From Pseudomonadota bacterium (lineage in GTDB: Bacteria > Pseudomonadota > Gammaproteobacteria > Burkholderiales > Burkholderiaceae_C): 64,000 nt of DNA. Numbering within the stretch: position 1 is the stretch's first letter; every line of letters starts with the position of its first letter. The stretch is from the NCBI GenBank assembly GCA_023442945.1, contig JAEZWW010000026.1, forward strand, positions 1-64,000, in the 5' to 3' direction. A program made the translations under genes and the position numbers. Shown in pieces: positions 27,153-40,200 of this stretch. The notes beneath the pieces are model-generated. The model saw only the letters and a list, made by a program, of their open reading frames with translations. It did not search any database and was not told the origin of the DNA.

Positions 27153-27339
27153 TTCAGTGAAAAGAATGATCCGCTCTTGATCAAACGTCGATAGGTGTTT
27201 TCCCGAGGTCGGACCGCCTAGGTAATCGCAGAGGTGACCCGCGGGAAGGAGCGACGAAGCCGCATTGCATCGCGGGTGCGCCTTCAATGGGGTAGAAGTG
27301 GAAAGGCCATCAGCGCGCCAGCGGCGCACCGACCATTCG

Positions 27340-28164
27340 CTATCGGGCCGAGCGTGCGTTTACGTACGCCAGTACTGCGTCCAGCATGCGTCGCACTTGG
27401 GGCTGGATACCCGCGGCGGTGTCGGGCAAATAATCGAAGGGCAGCGCTTCCTGCATGTAGCTGCACTGCGTCATCTCAAGCTGGACGGCGTGTATGTTCT
27501 GACCAGGATGGCCGTAATGGCGCGTGATGTGCCCGCCTTTGAAGCGGCCGTTCAGCACACCGCTGTAGGCCGGATTGGCCTGGGCGATGGCCAACAATTG
27601 CTCGGTTAGCTCCGGCGCGCAACTGGTGCCATTGCCGGTGCCCAGGTTCAAATCGGGCAGCTTGCCTTCAAAGAAACGCGGCAATACGGAGCGGATCGAA
27701 TGTGCGTCCCACAATGCGGCCACGCCATGCGCAGCGCGGATGCGCGCCAGCTCTTCCGCCAGCTTGGCGTGGTAGGGCTGCCAGATGGCGTCGCGCCGCG
27801 CGGTGATTTCGGCCTCGCTCGGCTGGTCCTTGGGGTCGGCGTAGACGGGGGTCTCGTCAAAGGTGTCGACGGGGCACAGGCCGGTCACGCTCTGACCCGG
27901 GTACAGGCTGGCGCCGTCGGGCGGGCGGTTCAGGTCGATCACGTAGCGCGAATGGGTGGCGACCAGAACCGAGGCGCCCAGTTCATCGGCGAAGTCGTAC
28001 AGCCGTTCAAGATGCCAGTCGGTGTCGGGCACATGGCGCGCCTCGTCGGTGAAGCGCGCGGCCAGCGCCGGCGGCACGTGCGTGCCCACATGCGGCATGG
28101 AGATCAGCAGCGGTCGCGTGCCCTGGCGAAAGCGGAAAGGAGCTTCGGTGGTGGTGAAGGTCAT
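27340..28164 (-). CDS. hutG: N-formylglutamate deformylase (HutG)
   Basis: 274 residues, N-formylglutamate amidohydrolase family (PF05013): LLISMPHVGTHVPPAL, THSRYVIDLNRPPDG, LWDAHSIRS, LEMTQCSYM. It hydrolyses N-formylglutamate to glutamate and formate, the last step of the five-step histidine pathway that goes through HutF. The start at 28164 has AGGAA upstream. It is the last gene of the hut operon, next to the low-GC island. Confidence 0.93.
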   Translation of the reverse strand: MTFTTTEAPFRFRQGTRPLLISMPHVGTHVPPALAARFTDEARHVPDTDWHLERLYDFADELGASVLVATHSRYVIDLNRPPDGASLYPGQSVTGLCPVDTFDETPVYADPKDQPSEAEITARRDAIWQPYHAKLAEELARIRAAHGVAALWDAHSIRSVLPRFFEGKLPDLNLGTGNGTSCAPELTEQLLAIAQANPAYSGVLNGRFKGGHITRHYGHPGQNIHAVQLEMTQCSYMQEALPFDYLPDTAAGIQPQVRRMLDAVLAYVNARSAR

Positions 28165-28203
28165 GGGGGTTCCTTGGGGCATCCTTGTGGTGGTGGCAGC
28201 GCA

Positions 28204-29762
<1,559 letters not shown>

Positions 29763-29766
<4 letters not shown>

Positions 29767-30983
29767 GCGCTCACGCCTTCGGCCACGCGCCCCTGGCGCA
29801 CCACCGCGCGCACCGGCCGCTGGCCGAACCAGTACGCCAGCTCGGCCGCGTCCTGCAGATCCCACAGCACGAAGTTGGCGGGGCGGCCCACGGCCAGTTC
29901 ACCATGCGTGTCCTGCAGCCCAAGCGCGCGGGCGGCGTGGCGGGTGACGCCGTCGATGGCTTCGGGCACCGTCAGGCGGAACAGCGTGCAGGCCATGTGG
30001 ACCATCAGCAGCAGGCTGAGGCAGGGCGAGGTGCCCGGGTTGTGATCCGTCGACACCGCCATGGGCACGCCGGCGGCGCGCAGCGCTTCAATGGGCGGCA
30101 GGTGCGTGTCGCGCAGCGTGTAGTAGGCGCCGGGCAGCAGCACGGCCACGGTGCCGCTGCGCTTCATGGCATCGATACCTTCTTGCGACAGGTGCTCGAT
30201 GTGGTCGCACGACAGCGCGCCGTAGCGTGCCGCCAGCGCGGCGCCGCCCATGTCCGACAGCTGCTCGGCATGCAGCTTCACCGGCAGGCCCAGGCGCTGC
30301 GCGGCCTGGAACACGCGCTCGGTTTCTTCCAGCGAGAAGGCAATGCGCTCGCAGAACACATCGACCGCGTCGATCAGGCGTTCGGCGTGCAGCGCGGGCA
30401 TCATCTCCTCGCACACCAGATCGATGTAATCGCCGCTGTGGCCCACGTACTCGGGCGGCAGCGCATGCGCGCCAAGGAAGGTGCTGCGCACCGTGACGCC
30501 GTGCGCATCGGCCAGGCGGCGCGCCACGCGCAACTGCTTGCGTTCGTGTTCGAGCGCCAGGCCATAGCCGGATTTGATCTCGATCGCACACACGCCATCA
30601 GCCAACAGACTTTGCAGTCGCTGCGATGCGCTGGCAAAGAGTTCGTCCTCGCTGGCTTCGCGCGTGGCGCGCACGGTGGAGACGATGCCGCCGCCGGCCT
30701 TGGCCACTTCTTCGTAGCTGGCGCCGGCCAGGCGCATGGCGAATTCGTTCGCGCGCCGCCCACCGTAGACCAGATGCGTGTGGCAATCCACCAGCCCGGG
30801 CGTGACCAGCGCACCGCCGCCGTCGTGGCGCGGGGCATTGGCGTATTCGGCGGGCACAGCGTCGGGCGCGCCCAGCCAGCGTATCTGAGCGTTGGCAACG
30901 GCGATGGCGAGGGGCGCGCCATCCAGGTCGCGCAGACCGGTCCACAGGCCGTCGGCGCTGGGGAGTTGGGCGAAAGGTGTCAT
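29763..30983 (-). CDS. hutI: Imidazolonepropionase (HutI)
   Basis: 406 residues, metal-dependent amidohydrolase: [20 protein letters not shown], substrate loop [31 protein letters not shown]. It opens imidazolone-5-propionate to N-formimino-glutamate. ATG 30983 is chosen; the frame runs upstream into an interspersed repeat. It is the step between urocanase and HutF, and the two genes overlap (ATGA). Confidence 0.95.
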
Positions 30984-30989
30984 GAGTGA

Positions 30990-31056
30990 TTTACTATCAA
31001 TTAAATAGCTGGTTGCGCAGTTCGTACTAGGGCTAAAGCCCGAATTCATTCAAAAG
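30990..31056 (+). repeat. Interspersed repeat between hutD and hutI
   Basis: TACTATCAATTAAATAGC, TGGTTGCGCAGTTCG, TACTAGGGCTAAAGCCCG. It belongs to the window-wide family and is placed in the intergenic gap inside the hut operon, directly before the hutI start. Its hairpin could modulate expression of the distal hut genes. Confidence 0.7.
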
Positions 31057-31071
31057 CAGACTGCAGGGTCG

Positions 31072-31665
31072 TCAAGGCGAGTGGCCAGCAGCCGGTTCCG
31101 ACGACCCGGCCCAGCGCACGGCGAACAGGCGCGCATCCGCAGTCGTTGGGGTCAATGTTTGGCCGGGTGATGGCGCCGTCCACCACAGGCCCTGACCCGT
31201 GCGCAACGGTGTGCCGTCGCCTACCTGCCAGGCACCTCGCACGACCAGCAGCAAACCCATTGGACTGGCGGGAAGCGGGTGTGTTTGCTCGATCACGTCG
31301 ACCGTGGCGTGGCCGCGCGCGCGCCGGCCCATCACGTTGAAGTCGGTCGACGGGCCGCCGAGCAATTCGCAGGCCAGGGGCGTGTCGCCGCTGAAATCGA
31401 ACGGCGCGTGGCGTGTGGCCAGTCTGTGGTCGACACCGTCGCCCTTCAGCCAGACGCCGTCGCCGTCCAGCAGCACAATGGTCCGATCGACGCCAGGGAA
31501 GGCTGAGAACGGCCCGGCTTGTGTGATGCTGGCCACACTCACGCGGAAGTCGAAGCTGCCCATGTCCGCGCCGGGCGGCCAGCACAGGATCTCGCGCGTG
31601 GTGCCGCCGCCGTTCTTCCACGGGGTAGGTGGGATGTCTTGGAGGTCGAAGCGCTGTTCCGCCAT
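31072..31665 (-). CDS. hutD: HutD/Ves family protein
   Basis: 197 residues, bicupin HutD family: TPWKNGGGTTREI near the N-terminus, FDFRVSVASITQAGPFSAF, then LACELLGGPSTDFNVM. HutD proteins co-occur with histidine-utilisation genes and have been proposed to bind pathway intermediates and set an upper limit on hut expression. No catalysis is established. Located within the hut operon. Confidence 0.9.
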   Translation of the reverse strand: MAEQRFDLQDIPPTPWKNGGGTTREILCWPPGADMGSFDFRVSVASITQAGPFSAFPGVDRTIVLLDGDGVWLKGDGVDHRLATRHAPFDFSGDTPLACELLGGPSTDFNVMGRRARGHATVDVIEQTHPLPASPMGLLLVVRGAWQVGDGTPLRTGQGLWWTAPSPGQTLTPTTADARLFAVRWAGSSEPAAGHSP

Positions 31666-31699
31666 CGGTGTGTCGTTCTCTCGTGCTGCCTGCCATGCG

Positions 31700-32368
31700 T
31701 CAGCGGACCAGCCCGCCTTGGCGCAAGCGCCGCTCGAAATGCCGCAGCACCAAGGTCACTGTGCCGGTGAGCACAAAGTAGACCAGCGCGATGGCCAAAT
31801 AGACTTCCAGCGAGCGGTAGGACACGCTGATGATTTTCTGCCCTTCGTGCATCACGTCATGGATGGTGAGCAAGGACACCAGCGCCGAGTTTTTGATCAG
31901 CGCGATGAACTCGTTGCCCAGCGGCGGGATCATGCGCACGACCGCCTGCGGCAAGATGACGTGGCGCATGACCTGGTTGGGTGTCATGCCCAGCGACTCG
32001 GCCGCCATGGCCTGGCCGCGGTCGATGGACTGGATCGCACCACGCACGATCTCCGAGACATAGGCGCCCGAATACACGCCCAGTCCCAGCACGCCGCACG
32101 CAAACGCTGGCAACAGAATGCCGAAGTGCGGCAACCCGAAGAACAGGATGAACAGCTGCACCAGCAAGGGCGTGCCACGGATCGCCGCCACGTAGGCGGT
32201 GCACAGCGCGTAGACCCAGCGCCGTTGCGGATTCAGCCGGCCGATGCCGACGGCCAGACCCAACACGCAACCCAGCAGGAGAGCGCAGGCGGTGATCTCG
32301 ACGGTGACCACGGTCCCGCGCAGCAGCTCCTGCCAACCACCCCAGACGGGAGAGAAATCCAGATCCAT
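31700..32368 (-). CDS. Amino acid ABC transporter permease encoded within the hut operon
   Basis: 222 residues, about five membrane helices, coupling loop AAESLGMTPNQVMRHVILPQA. HisM/GlnP type. It is placed between hutD and its binding protein, so histidine or urocanate is the probable substrate. No ATP-binding subunit accompanies this pair; it may use the ATPase encoded at 37962-38735. Confidence 0.9.
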   Translation of the reverse strand: MDLDFSPVWGGWQELLRGTVVTVEITACALLLGCVLGLAVGIGRLNPQRRWVYALCTAYVAAIRGTPLLVQLFILFFGLPHFGILLPAFACGVLGLGVYSGAYVSEIVRGAIQSIDRGQAMAAESLGMTPNQVMRHVILPQAVVRMIPPLGNEFIALIKNSALVSLLTIHDVMHEGQKIISVSYRSLEVYLAIALVYFVLTGTVTLVLRHFERRLRQGGLVR

Positions 32369-32415
32369 GGTTCAGCCCTTCTTGCGTTGCGGCAGGCCCT
32401 GCGCAGGGCCAGGCC

Positions 32416-33177
32416 TTATTTCGCCGCGCTGAACCACTTCTTCACGATCTGGTCGTAGGTGCCGTCGGCCTTGAGTTTTTGCAGCGCACCGTTCACCGCC
32501 TTGGTCAGATCCGGCGTGTCCTTGCGGATCGCCATGCCGTATTCCTCGGTCGTAATCTGCTCAGGCAGCACCTTCAGGCCGCCGCGTGTGCGCACGTATT
32601 GGTAGGCCGCCGGCTTGCCGGTGACCGCTGCGTCGGCGCGGCCGATGTCCACCAGGTTGAACATCTCCTGGTTCTTCTCGACTTCCATGAGCTGCACTTG
32701 CGGAAACTTCTCCTTCGTGTAGGCCACCGACTTGGTACCCACCTGGACGCTCACCTTCTTGCCGTTGATGTCGGCGGGCGTCTTGATGGCGGTGTTGCCG
32801 TCCTTCACCATCACCACCAGACCACCGGCGTAATAGGGCTGCGTAAAGTCAACGACCTTCTTGCGCTCATCGGTGATGTAGATGGCGGAAACGGCCATGT
32901 CGAAGCGTTTGGAGACCAAGCCAGGCACCAGGCCCTTGAAGTCGATGTCCACCCATTCGATCGGGCGGCCCAGCACCTTGCCGACGGCCTCGACCATTTC
33001 CACATCGAAGCCGGTGCGCTTGCCGTTCTCGACGAACTCCATGGGCGGGAAGGTGGCGTCGGTGGCGACGCGCAAGGGCTTGCCAGCTTGCGCATGTGCG
33101 CCGCTGGCGCCGAGAAGCGCCAGACCTGAAATCAGGCTCAGGCGCAGGAGGGTGCGACGAAGAGAAGGGTGGGACAT
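32416..33177 (-). CDS. Amino acid ABC transporter substrate-binding protein encoded within the hut operon
   Basis: 253 residues with a signal peptide (LRLSLISGLALLGASGAHA, cleavage near AQA) and the family-3 solute-binding pattern: RVATDATFPPMEFVENGKRT, MAVSAIYITDERKKVVDFT, GTKSVAYTKEKFP. By context probably histidine or urocanate. ATG 33177 is chosen because a 35-codon extension upstream precedes the signal peptide. Confidence 0.9.
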   Translation of the reverse strand: MSHPSLRRTLLRLSLISGLALLGASGAHAQAGKPLRVATDATFPPMEFVENGKRTGFDVEMVEAVGKVLGRPIEWVDIDFKGLVPGLVSKRFDMAVSAIYITDERKKVVDFTQPYYAGGLVVMVKDGNTAIKTPADINGKKVSVQVGTKSVAYTKEKFPQVQLMEVEKNQEMFNLVDIGRADAAVTGKPAAYQYVRTRGGLKVLPEQITTEEYGMAIRKDTPDLTKAVNGALQKLKADGTYDQIVKKWFSAAK

Positions 33178-33434
33178 GAAGCGGTTCCTTGGTCGAATGG
33201 AAGACAAAGCGTCGAAGCAGAAACACGGCACGTTCGGCCGCCTGCGGTCTTGCAGGCTAGCAACCGCAGGGGGCGCCTGCACAGCGGGTGAACCCGAACG
33301 CTATCGTCAGAAGGCGGGTGCCCGCAAGTGCTCATGACGCCCGATCCCGATCTGCTGACGATGAGCCCCGCGTGCAGCCTGCCAACGCTGCAGGTCAGAC
33401 GCCACCATGTCGTCGTTTCTTTTCGCTACCTTGG

Positions 33435-35129
<1,695 letters not shown>

Positions 35130-35151
35130 GGGGTGTCCTCGGACAAAAAAT

Positions 35152-36735
35152 TCAGACGGAAGTGCGGCTGGGCAGGATGTTCAGCGCGGCGGCAGGCCAG
35201 CTGCTTTGGATGGCCCACTTCCGCATGGCCTCCACATCGGGCGCCAGATAGCGATCCTTCTCTACAAACGCCACGTGGATACGGATCGCTTGCAGTTCTG
35301 TCTCAACCAGATTCGATGAGCGCGGCGACTCGGGCGTACGCTTGAGCTCGATGCCCTGGCAGGCGGCCATGGCCTCCACGCCGACCACCACCGCCGTGTT
35401 GTTCACCATCTCGCTCAAGCGGCGGGCGGCGTAGGTGGCCATGGAGACATGGTCTTCTTGATTGGCGGAAGTGGGCAGGCTGGTCACGCTGCTGGGGTTG
35501 GCCAAGCATTGGTTTTCGGCGGCCAGCGCGGCGGCGGTGACCTGCGTGATCATGAAGCCCGAATTCAGGCCCCCGTCGCGCACCAGGAAGGGCGGCAAAC
35601 CCGAGAGGCCCGAATCCAGCAGCAGCGCCATGCGCCGCTCAGATATGGCACCGATCTCGGCCACGGCCAGAGCAATGATGTCGGCGGCGAAGGCGACCGG
35701 TTCGGCGTGGAAGTTGCCACCGGAGATGACTTCGCCGGTATCGGTAAAGACCAATGGATTGTCGGAAGCGGCATTGGCTTCGGTGCGCAGCACGCGTGCT
35801 GCGTGAGCGAGGTTGTCCAAGCAGGCACCCATCACCTGCGGAATGCAGCGAATGGAATATGGGTCTTGCACACGGCCGCAGTCGGCATGGCTCGGCACGA
35901 TGGCGCTGCCGTCCAGCAACTCGCGCACGGCGCCAGCCACTGCCATCTGGCCGGGCTGGCCGCGCGCGGCATGGATGCGGGCATCAAAGGGCTTGGTCGA
36001 ACCCTGAATGGCTTCCAGCGACAGCGCGCCGGCCATCAATGCGGCGGCGAACACGTTCTCTGCCCCAAAGAGGCCGGCCAGCGCCAATCCGGTGGAGACC
36101 TGGGTGCCGTTAAGCAGCGCCAGCCCTTCCTTGGGCCCAAGCACGAAGGGTTCCAGACCGGCGGCGCGCATGGCTTCGGCGCCGCTCACGGTGCGACCAT
36201 CGGCCAATGTGGCCTGCCCTTCACCGATCAGCACGCAGGCCAGATGTGCCAGCGGCGCCAAGTCGCCCGAGGCGCCGACCGAGCCCTTGCACGGAATGCG
36301 TGGCGTAATGCCGGCATTGAAGAGGGCCAGCAGTGCATCGACCAGCGCCGGCCGCACGCCCGAATGGCCGCGCGCCAGGCTGATCGCCTTGGTGGCCAGT
36401 ATGAGCCGCACCGCTGCCGCATCCAGCGGATCGCCCGTGCCCACGCTGTGCGACAACACCAGGTTGCGCTGCAGCTCGGCAAGGTGGTTGACCCCGATTT
36501 TGGTGCTGGCCAGCTTGCCGAAGCCGGTGTTGATGCCGTAGACCACCTGGTCGTTGGCGACGATGTGCTGCACTGTGGCTTGCGAGGCCTGCATGCCGGC
36601 GCGCGTCTCCTCAGCCAACGCTAGCCGAATGCCCCCTGCATGGATGGTACGCAACTGGCCCAGGTCGACCTGGCCGGGCAACAGCACCAGCGCTGCGTTG
36701 CCGAAAGGGGAGGGTGAGTGGCCGGAGGCGGGCAT
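35152..36735 (-). CDS. hutH: Histidine ammonia-lyase (HutH)
   Basis: 527 residues. The Ala155-Ser156-Gly157 tripeptide in [14 protein letters not shown] cyclises to the MIO cofactor; [14 protein letters not shown] and [14 protein letters not shown] are further family signatures. It deaminates histidine to urocanate, the first step of the pathway. ATG 36735 is chosen; the open frame continues upstream through the operator region, which should not be coding. First gene of the hut operon, 63 bases downstream of a TGTATATACA palindrome. Confidence 0.96.
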   Translation of the reverse strand: MPASGHSPSPFGNAALVLLPGQVDLGQLRTIHAGGIRLALAEETRAGMQASQATVQHIVANDQVVYGINTGFGKLASTKIGVNHLAELQRNLVLSHSVGTGDPLDAAAVRLILATKAISLARGHSGVRPALVDALLALFNAGITPRIPCKGSVGASGDLAPLAHLACVLIGEGQATLADGRTVSGAEAMRAAGLEPFVLGPKEGLALLNGTQVSTGLALAGLFGAENVFAAALMAGALSLEAIQGSTKPFDARIHAARGQPGQMAVAGAVRELLDGSAIVPSHADCGRVQDPYSIRCIPQVMGACLDNLAHAARVLRTEANAASDNPLVFTDTGEVISGGNFHAEPVAFAADIIALAVAEIGAISERRMALLLDSGLSGLPPFLVRDGGLNSGFMITQVTAAALAAENQCLANPSSVTSLPTSANQEDHVSMATYAARRLSEMVNNTAVVVGVEAMAACQGIELKRTPESPRSSNLVETELQAIRIHVAFVEKDRYLAPDVEAMRKWAIQSSWPAAALNILPSRTSV

Positions 36736-36767
36736 AAAAAGAGCCTGTAGGAAGGAGGTCTGGGTGT

Positions 36768-36789
36768 GCTTTTGTGAGTTCACAAAAGC
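36768..36789. promoter_or_regulatory. 22-base inverted repeat upstream of hutH
   Basis: Arms GCTTTTGTGA and TCACAAAAGC flank a two-base centre, with no mismatch. It lies 33-54 bases before the hutH start, between the HutC-type palindrome and the gene. It could be a second operator or a hairpin in the leader. The spacing between the TGTGA/TCACA halves is two, not the six of CRP sites. Confidence 0.5.
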
Positions 36790-36797
36790 TCGTTTAA

Positions 36798-36807
36798 TGT
36801 ATATACA
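36798..36807. promoter_or_regulatory. hutC operator: Probable HutC operator upstream of hutH
   Basis: Perfect palindrome TGTATATACA, 63 bases before the hutH start. HutC (GntR family) recognises TGTATATACA-like palindromes in other proteobacteria. The same ten bases recur at 41027-41036 before the second transporter operon. Confidence 0.7.
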
Positions 36808-37054
36808 AAAGAGGCTATTGGCAAGCAAGGTGCAAGGTGTTTCGACTTAGCGGAATCCCTTAGGGGGTCCAGTGCAGGCGGTTGGCGAACTGGTCATCGC
36901 CATCGGTGGCCGCGTCCGCGCGACTGGCCGCGCATGCCTTGCTTGTGACGGGCCGCGTCGATAGGGCAGACGGGCCGTCGTCGATGCCTGATTTGCCGAG
37001 GGGGGCAGGTTCTCCCGCGTTCCCGGGGGCGCACGCTGCAGCTATGCTCGCCGC

Positions 37055-37921
37055 ATGTCCTTGAACAGCAAGTCAGCCGGGCCCGGGCAAGCCGCCAAGC
37101 GTCTGCCTCCGTCTTCCCCCGCGGCCACCGCCGGAGTCGATGACGGCGCCAAAGCAAAGGTACTGCCAGTGGCAGCGGGACTGGGCTCATTGCACCAACG
37201 CATCTTGGGGGACATTGAGCAGCGCATCTTGAGTGGCGAGTGGCCGCCGGGTCACCGAATCCCGTCAGAGATCGAGCTGACCGAGATCTACCGGTGCTCG
37301 CGCATGACCGTCAACAAGGTACTGACGCAACTGGCGCGCGCCGACATGATCGAGCGACGACGCAAGGCAGGCAGCTTTGTCATGCGCGCGCATTCGCGCT
37401 CTGCGGTGCTGGAAATTCAGGACATCCGGGCTGAAGTGCTGGCCCTGGGAAGGCCGTATCGCTATGAGCTGATCGACGTCAAGAAGCGCCGCAGCCTGCG
37501 TGCCGACCTGGAGGCGCTGGAGTTGGCACAAGCCGGGGCTGTGCTGGAGTTGCGCACCCTGCATTTCGCAGGGGCGTTGCCATTTTGCCTGGAGTACCGG
37601 TTGATCAACCTGGTCTCGGTGCCGCAAGCTGCGGACGAATCTTTCATGGCGGAACCTCCCGGGGCCTGGTTGGTCCACCACGTGCCGTGGACGTCGGCGG
37701 AGCACCGCATCCGCGCCGGTGCTGCTGACGCGGCGACGGCGACTGCGCTGCAAGTCGACGGCGGTTCACCTTGCCTCATCATCCAGCGCCGCACGTGGAC
37801 CGGCAACAACCCGGTGACCTTCGTACGATTGACCTACCCGGGTGAGGCGCACGAACTGGTCGCACGCTTCTCGCCCACCAAAGACAGCAGCAATCAGGGC
37901 TCCGCGGCGAAGCCTGGCTGA
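37055..37921 (+). CDS. hutC: Histidine utilisation repressor (GntR/HutC family)
   Basis: 288 residues. Winged helix at about 48-115 (GEWPPGHRIPSEIELTEIYRC, SRMTVNKVLTQLARADMIE) and C-terminal UTRA ligand-binding domain (RTLHFAGALPFCLEYRLINL, RIRAGAADAATATALQV). HutC represses hut genes and is released by urocanate. The N-terminal extension of about 45 residues is longer than usual, so a later start is possible. It is divergent from hutH across a 319-base region that holds both palindromes. Confidence 0.92.
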   Translation: MSLNSKSAGPGQAAKRLPPSSPAATAGVDDGAKAKVLPVAAGLGSLHQRILGDIEQRILSGEWPPGHRIPSEIELTEIYRCSRMTVNKVLTQLARADMIERRRKAGSFVMRAHSRSAVLEIQDIRAEVLALGRPYRYELIDVKKRRSLRADLEALELAQAGAVLELRTLHFAGALPFCLEYRLINLVSVPQAADESFMAEPPGAWLVHHVPWTSAEHRIRAGAADAATATALQVDGGSPCLIIQRRTWTGNNPVTFVRLTYPGEAHELVARFSPTKDSSNQGSAAKPG

Positions 37922-37961
37922 CGCACGGCGGCGCCTGCGGGCAAGGCGCTGGCGCTGGTCG

Positions 37962-38735
37962 TCAGGCCGCCCGGTTGCCCGACAAAAATTGCAACAATCG
38001 CGGGCTTTTGGGCGCGCGAAATAACTCGGCGGGGTCGCCCTCCTCTTCCACTACTCCTTGGTGCAAGAACATCACGTGACTGGCCACCTCCCGGGCGAAG
38101 CTCATCTCATGCGTGACCACCACCATGGTGCGACCTTCTTCCGCCAGCGCCCGCATCACCCGCAGCACCTCCCCCACCAATTCAGGGTCCAATGCCGAGG
38201 TGGGCTCGTCGAACAGCATGACTTCAGGCTCCAGAGCCAGCGCGCGCGCAATGGCCACGCGCTGTTGCTGGCCGCCTGACAGGTAGGCAGGGTATTTTTT
38301 GGCCACCTCGAGTGGCATGCCCACCTTTTGCAGGTAGTGCAGCGCCTTTTCATGGGCCTCAGCCTTGCTTTTCTTCAGAACATGGATGGGCACCGCCGCA
38401 ATGTTGTCCAGCACGGTCATGTGGGACCAGAGGTTGAAGTGTTGGAATACCATGGCCAGGGATCCGCGTACCCGGCGCAACTGGTCCTTGTCCTGCACGA
38501 CTAGCTCGTTTCTTTTGGCATCGCGCGCCGTCTTGAGGGTCTCGCCTTTAACTGTGATCGTGCCAGCGCTCGGGACTTCAAGGAAATTGATGCAACGCAG
38601 GAAGGTGCTTTTGCCAGAGCCGCTCGAACCAATGATGCTAATGACATCGCCCCGCTTGGCGCGCAACGACACACCCTTCAAGACCTCATGGCTGCCATAG
38701 CTTTTATGGATGTTGTCAACGATGAGGTTTTCCAT
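37962..38735 (-). CDS. hisP: Histidine-type ABC transporter, ATP-binding subunit
   Basis: 257 residues. Walker [19 protein letters not shown], signature [20 protein letters not shown], Walker [18 protein letters not shown]. The insertion after Walker A ([20 protein letters not shown]) matches HisP-type ATPases. It is the only histidine-type ATPase in the hut region and may also serve the permease/binding-protein pair at 31700-33177. Convergent with hutC. Confidence 0.9.
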   Translation of the reverse strand: MENLIVDNIHKSYGSHEVLKGVSLRAKRGDVISIIGSSGSGKSTFLRCINFLEVPSAGTITVKGETLKTARDAKRNELVVQDKDQLRRVRGSLAMVFQHFNLWSHMTVLDNIAAVPIHVLKKSKAEAHEKALHYLQKVGMPLEVAKKYPAYLSGGQQQRVAIARALALEPEVMLFDEPTSALDPELVGEVLRVMRALAEEGRTMVVVTHEMSFAREVASHVMFLHQGVVEEEGDPAELFRAPKSPRLLQFLSGNRAA

Positions 38736-38748
38736 GTGAGAAGTCCCT

Positions 38749-39468
38749 TCAGTGCGCGGAATAGGGGCGGAGAAACACCAGACTGCGCTTTTCTACAAGG
38801 CGAAAACCGCCCACGAGCAATGCAGCAATGATTGCGTAGCACACTCCGGCGATTCCGAATGCCACAAAGGGGGCGTAGGTTGCGCTGTTGACGTCCCGCG
38901 CCACCTTCATCAACTCCGCTACGGTCGCCGTGAAGGCGAGCGACGTACTGTGCAGCGTCAAAATGATTTCGTTGCTGTAGTAGGGCAGGGCGCGCTTTAG
39001 GGCCGAAGGCAGGATGACCTGGGTGTACAAGGTGTAGCGCGAGAGGCCAAATGCGCGGGCGGCCTCGACTTCACCCGCAGGTATGGCCCGAATGGAGCCC
39101 GCAAGCACTTCGGTTAGATAGGCGCAAACGCACACGCTAAAGGCGACGATCACGCAATTGAAGCCATCGCGAAAGAAAGCCGTCAGCGCCGGTGAATCCC
39201 GCACGAATCCCAGGCTGAAAAACCCGGTGTAGACAATCAGCAACTGCACATACAAGGGCGTCCCACGGAATACGAACGTGTAGATCTGCACGGGCCAGCT
39301 GAGGTATTTGTTGGACGAGGCCCGCATGATGGCCAGCGGAATGGAGGCGGCCCAGCCAATGCAAAAGCTCAGCACCAGCAACCACAGCGTCATGGCGGCG
39401 CCTGACAGCGGCCTACCGCCGCCAATGCCCAGGTAGTCAGCCCAATACTCTCGAAGAATTTCAATCAC
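38749..39468 (-). CDS. hisM: Histidine-type ABC transporter, permease subunit (HisM-like)
   Basis: 239 residues, about five membrane helices, [16 protein letters not shown] and coupling loop [20 protein letters not shown]. The start is GTG at 39468, overlapping the preceding stop by four bases (GTGA). It forms the heterodimeric channel with the HisQ-like subunit encoded immediately upstream. Confidence 0.88.
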   Translation of the reverse strand: MIEILREYWADYLGIGGGRPLSGAAMTLWLLVLSFCIGWAASIPLAIMRASSNKYLSWPVQIYTFVFRGTPLYVQLLIVYTGFFSLGFVRDSPALTAFFRDGFNCVIVAFSVCVCAYLTEVLAGSIRAIPAGEVEAARAFGLSRYTLYTQVILPSALKRALPYYSNEIILTLHSTSLAFTATVAELMKVARDVNSATYAPFVAFGIAGVCYAIIAALLVGGFRLVEKRSLVFLRPYSAH

Positions 39469-40151
39469 AGCAGGGCTTCTTTCACGCCACGGTTGAAGTG
39501 CTTCTTCAGGCGAGCAAGCCCGTACATCACCAGCGAAGTAATTGACAGGTATATGGCCGCCGCCAGGATGCTGAAGAAAAACGTGCGCTGCGTGGCCTGC
39601 CCCGCCTGTTGTGTGACGGTGATGATGTCAACCAGGCCAATGATCGATACCAGCGCCGTCGCTTTGATGATGACCTGGATGTTGTTGCCAAAGCCCGGCA
39701 GGGCATAGCGCATGATCTGCGGAAAGGTGATCATGCGAAACACCAGCCACGGCCGCATGCCGGCCGAGTGTGCGGCCTCAATCTGTCCGCGCGGGATGGC
39801 CTCCAGCGCGCCGCGGAAGGTCTCGGTCATGTAAGCGCCATAGATGAAGGACAGCGTGATCACGCCAGCCGAGAAGGCGTCGATCTCGATCCGCTCCATC
39901 TTCAGCAATTCGCACAGACCGTTCAGCAGGATCTGCAGGTTGTAGAAGATCAGCAGCATGATGACCAGGTCCGGCACGCTGCGGATCAGGGTCGTGTATC
40001 CCAGCGCTAGATAGCGCAACACGGGGTTGCGCGATGTCCGGCAAAGCGCCCCCATCAGACCCAGCATGGTGGAAAACACCATCGCCAAAACCGCCAACGC
40101 GAGGGTCATCCAGGTGCCCTGCAGAATGACGTGCTGGTACCCGTTCAGCAT
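39465..40151 (-). CDS. hisQ: Histidine-type ABC transporter, permease subunit (HisQ-like)
   Basis: 228 residues, about five membrane helices, TLIRSVPDLVIMLLIFYN and coupling loop AAHSAGMRPWLVFRMITFPQ. The RSVPDLV segment is typical of HisQ/ArtQ permeases. Located after the binding protein and coupled to hisM. Confidence 0.88.
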   Translation of the reverse strand: MLNGYQHVILQGTWMTLALAVLAMVFSTMLGLMGALCRTSRNPVLRYLALGYTTLIRSVPDLVIMLLIFYNLQILLNGLCELLKMERIEIDAFSAGVITLSFIYGAYMTETFRGALEAIPRGQIEAAHSAGMRPWLVFRMITFPQIMRYALPGFGNNIQVIIKATALVSIIGLVDIITVTQQAGQATQRTFFFSILAAAIYLSITSLVMYGLARLKKHFNRGVKEALL

Positions 40152-40200
40152 TCGGTACTTTAGGTCGTGAGAGGACGCGTGAGTGGCGTGGCCTGCGACC

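Noticed and set aside
21715..27339. Integrase, tRNA attachment site or flanking direct repeats of the low-GC island
   Set aside because: No integrase, tRNA or convincing terminal repeat could be seen at either boundary.
36768..36789. CRP/FNR-type site from the TGTGA and TCACA halves
   Set aside because: The halves are two bases apart instead of six, so the site does not fit the dimer spacing; kept as an unassigned inverted repeat.
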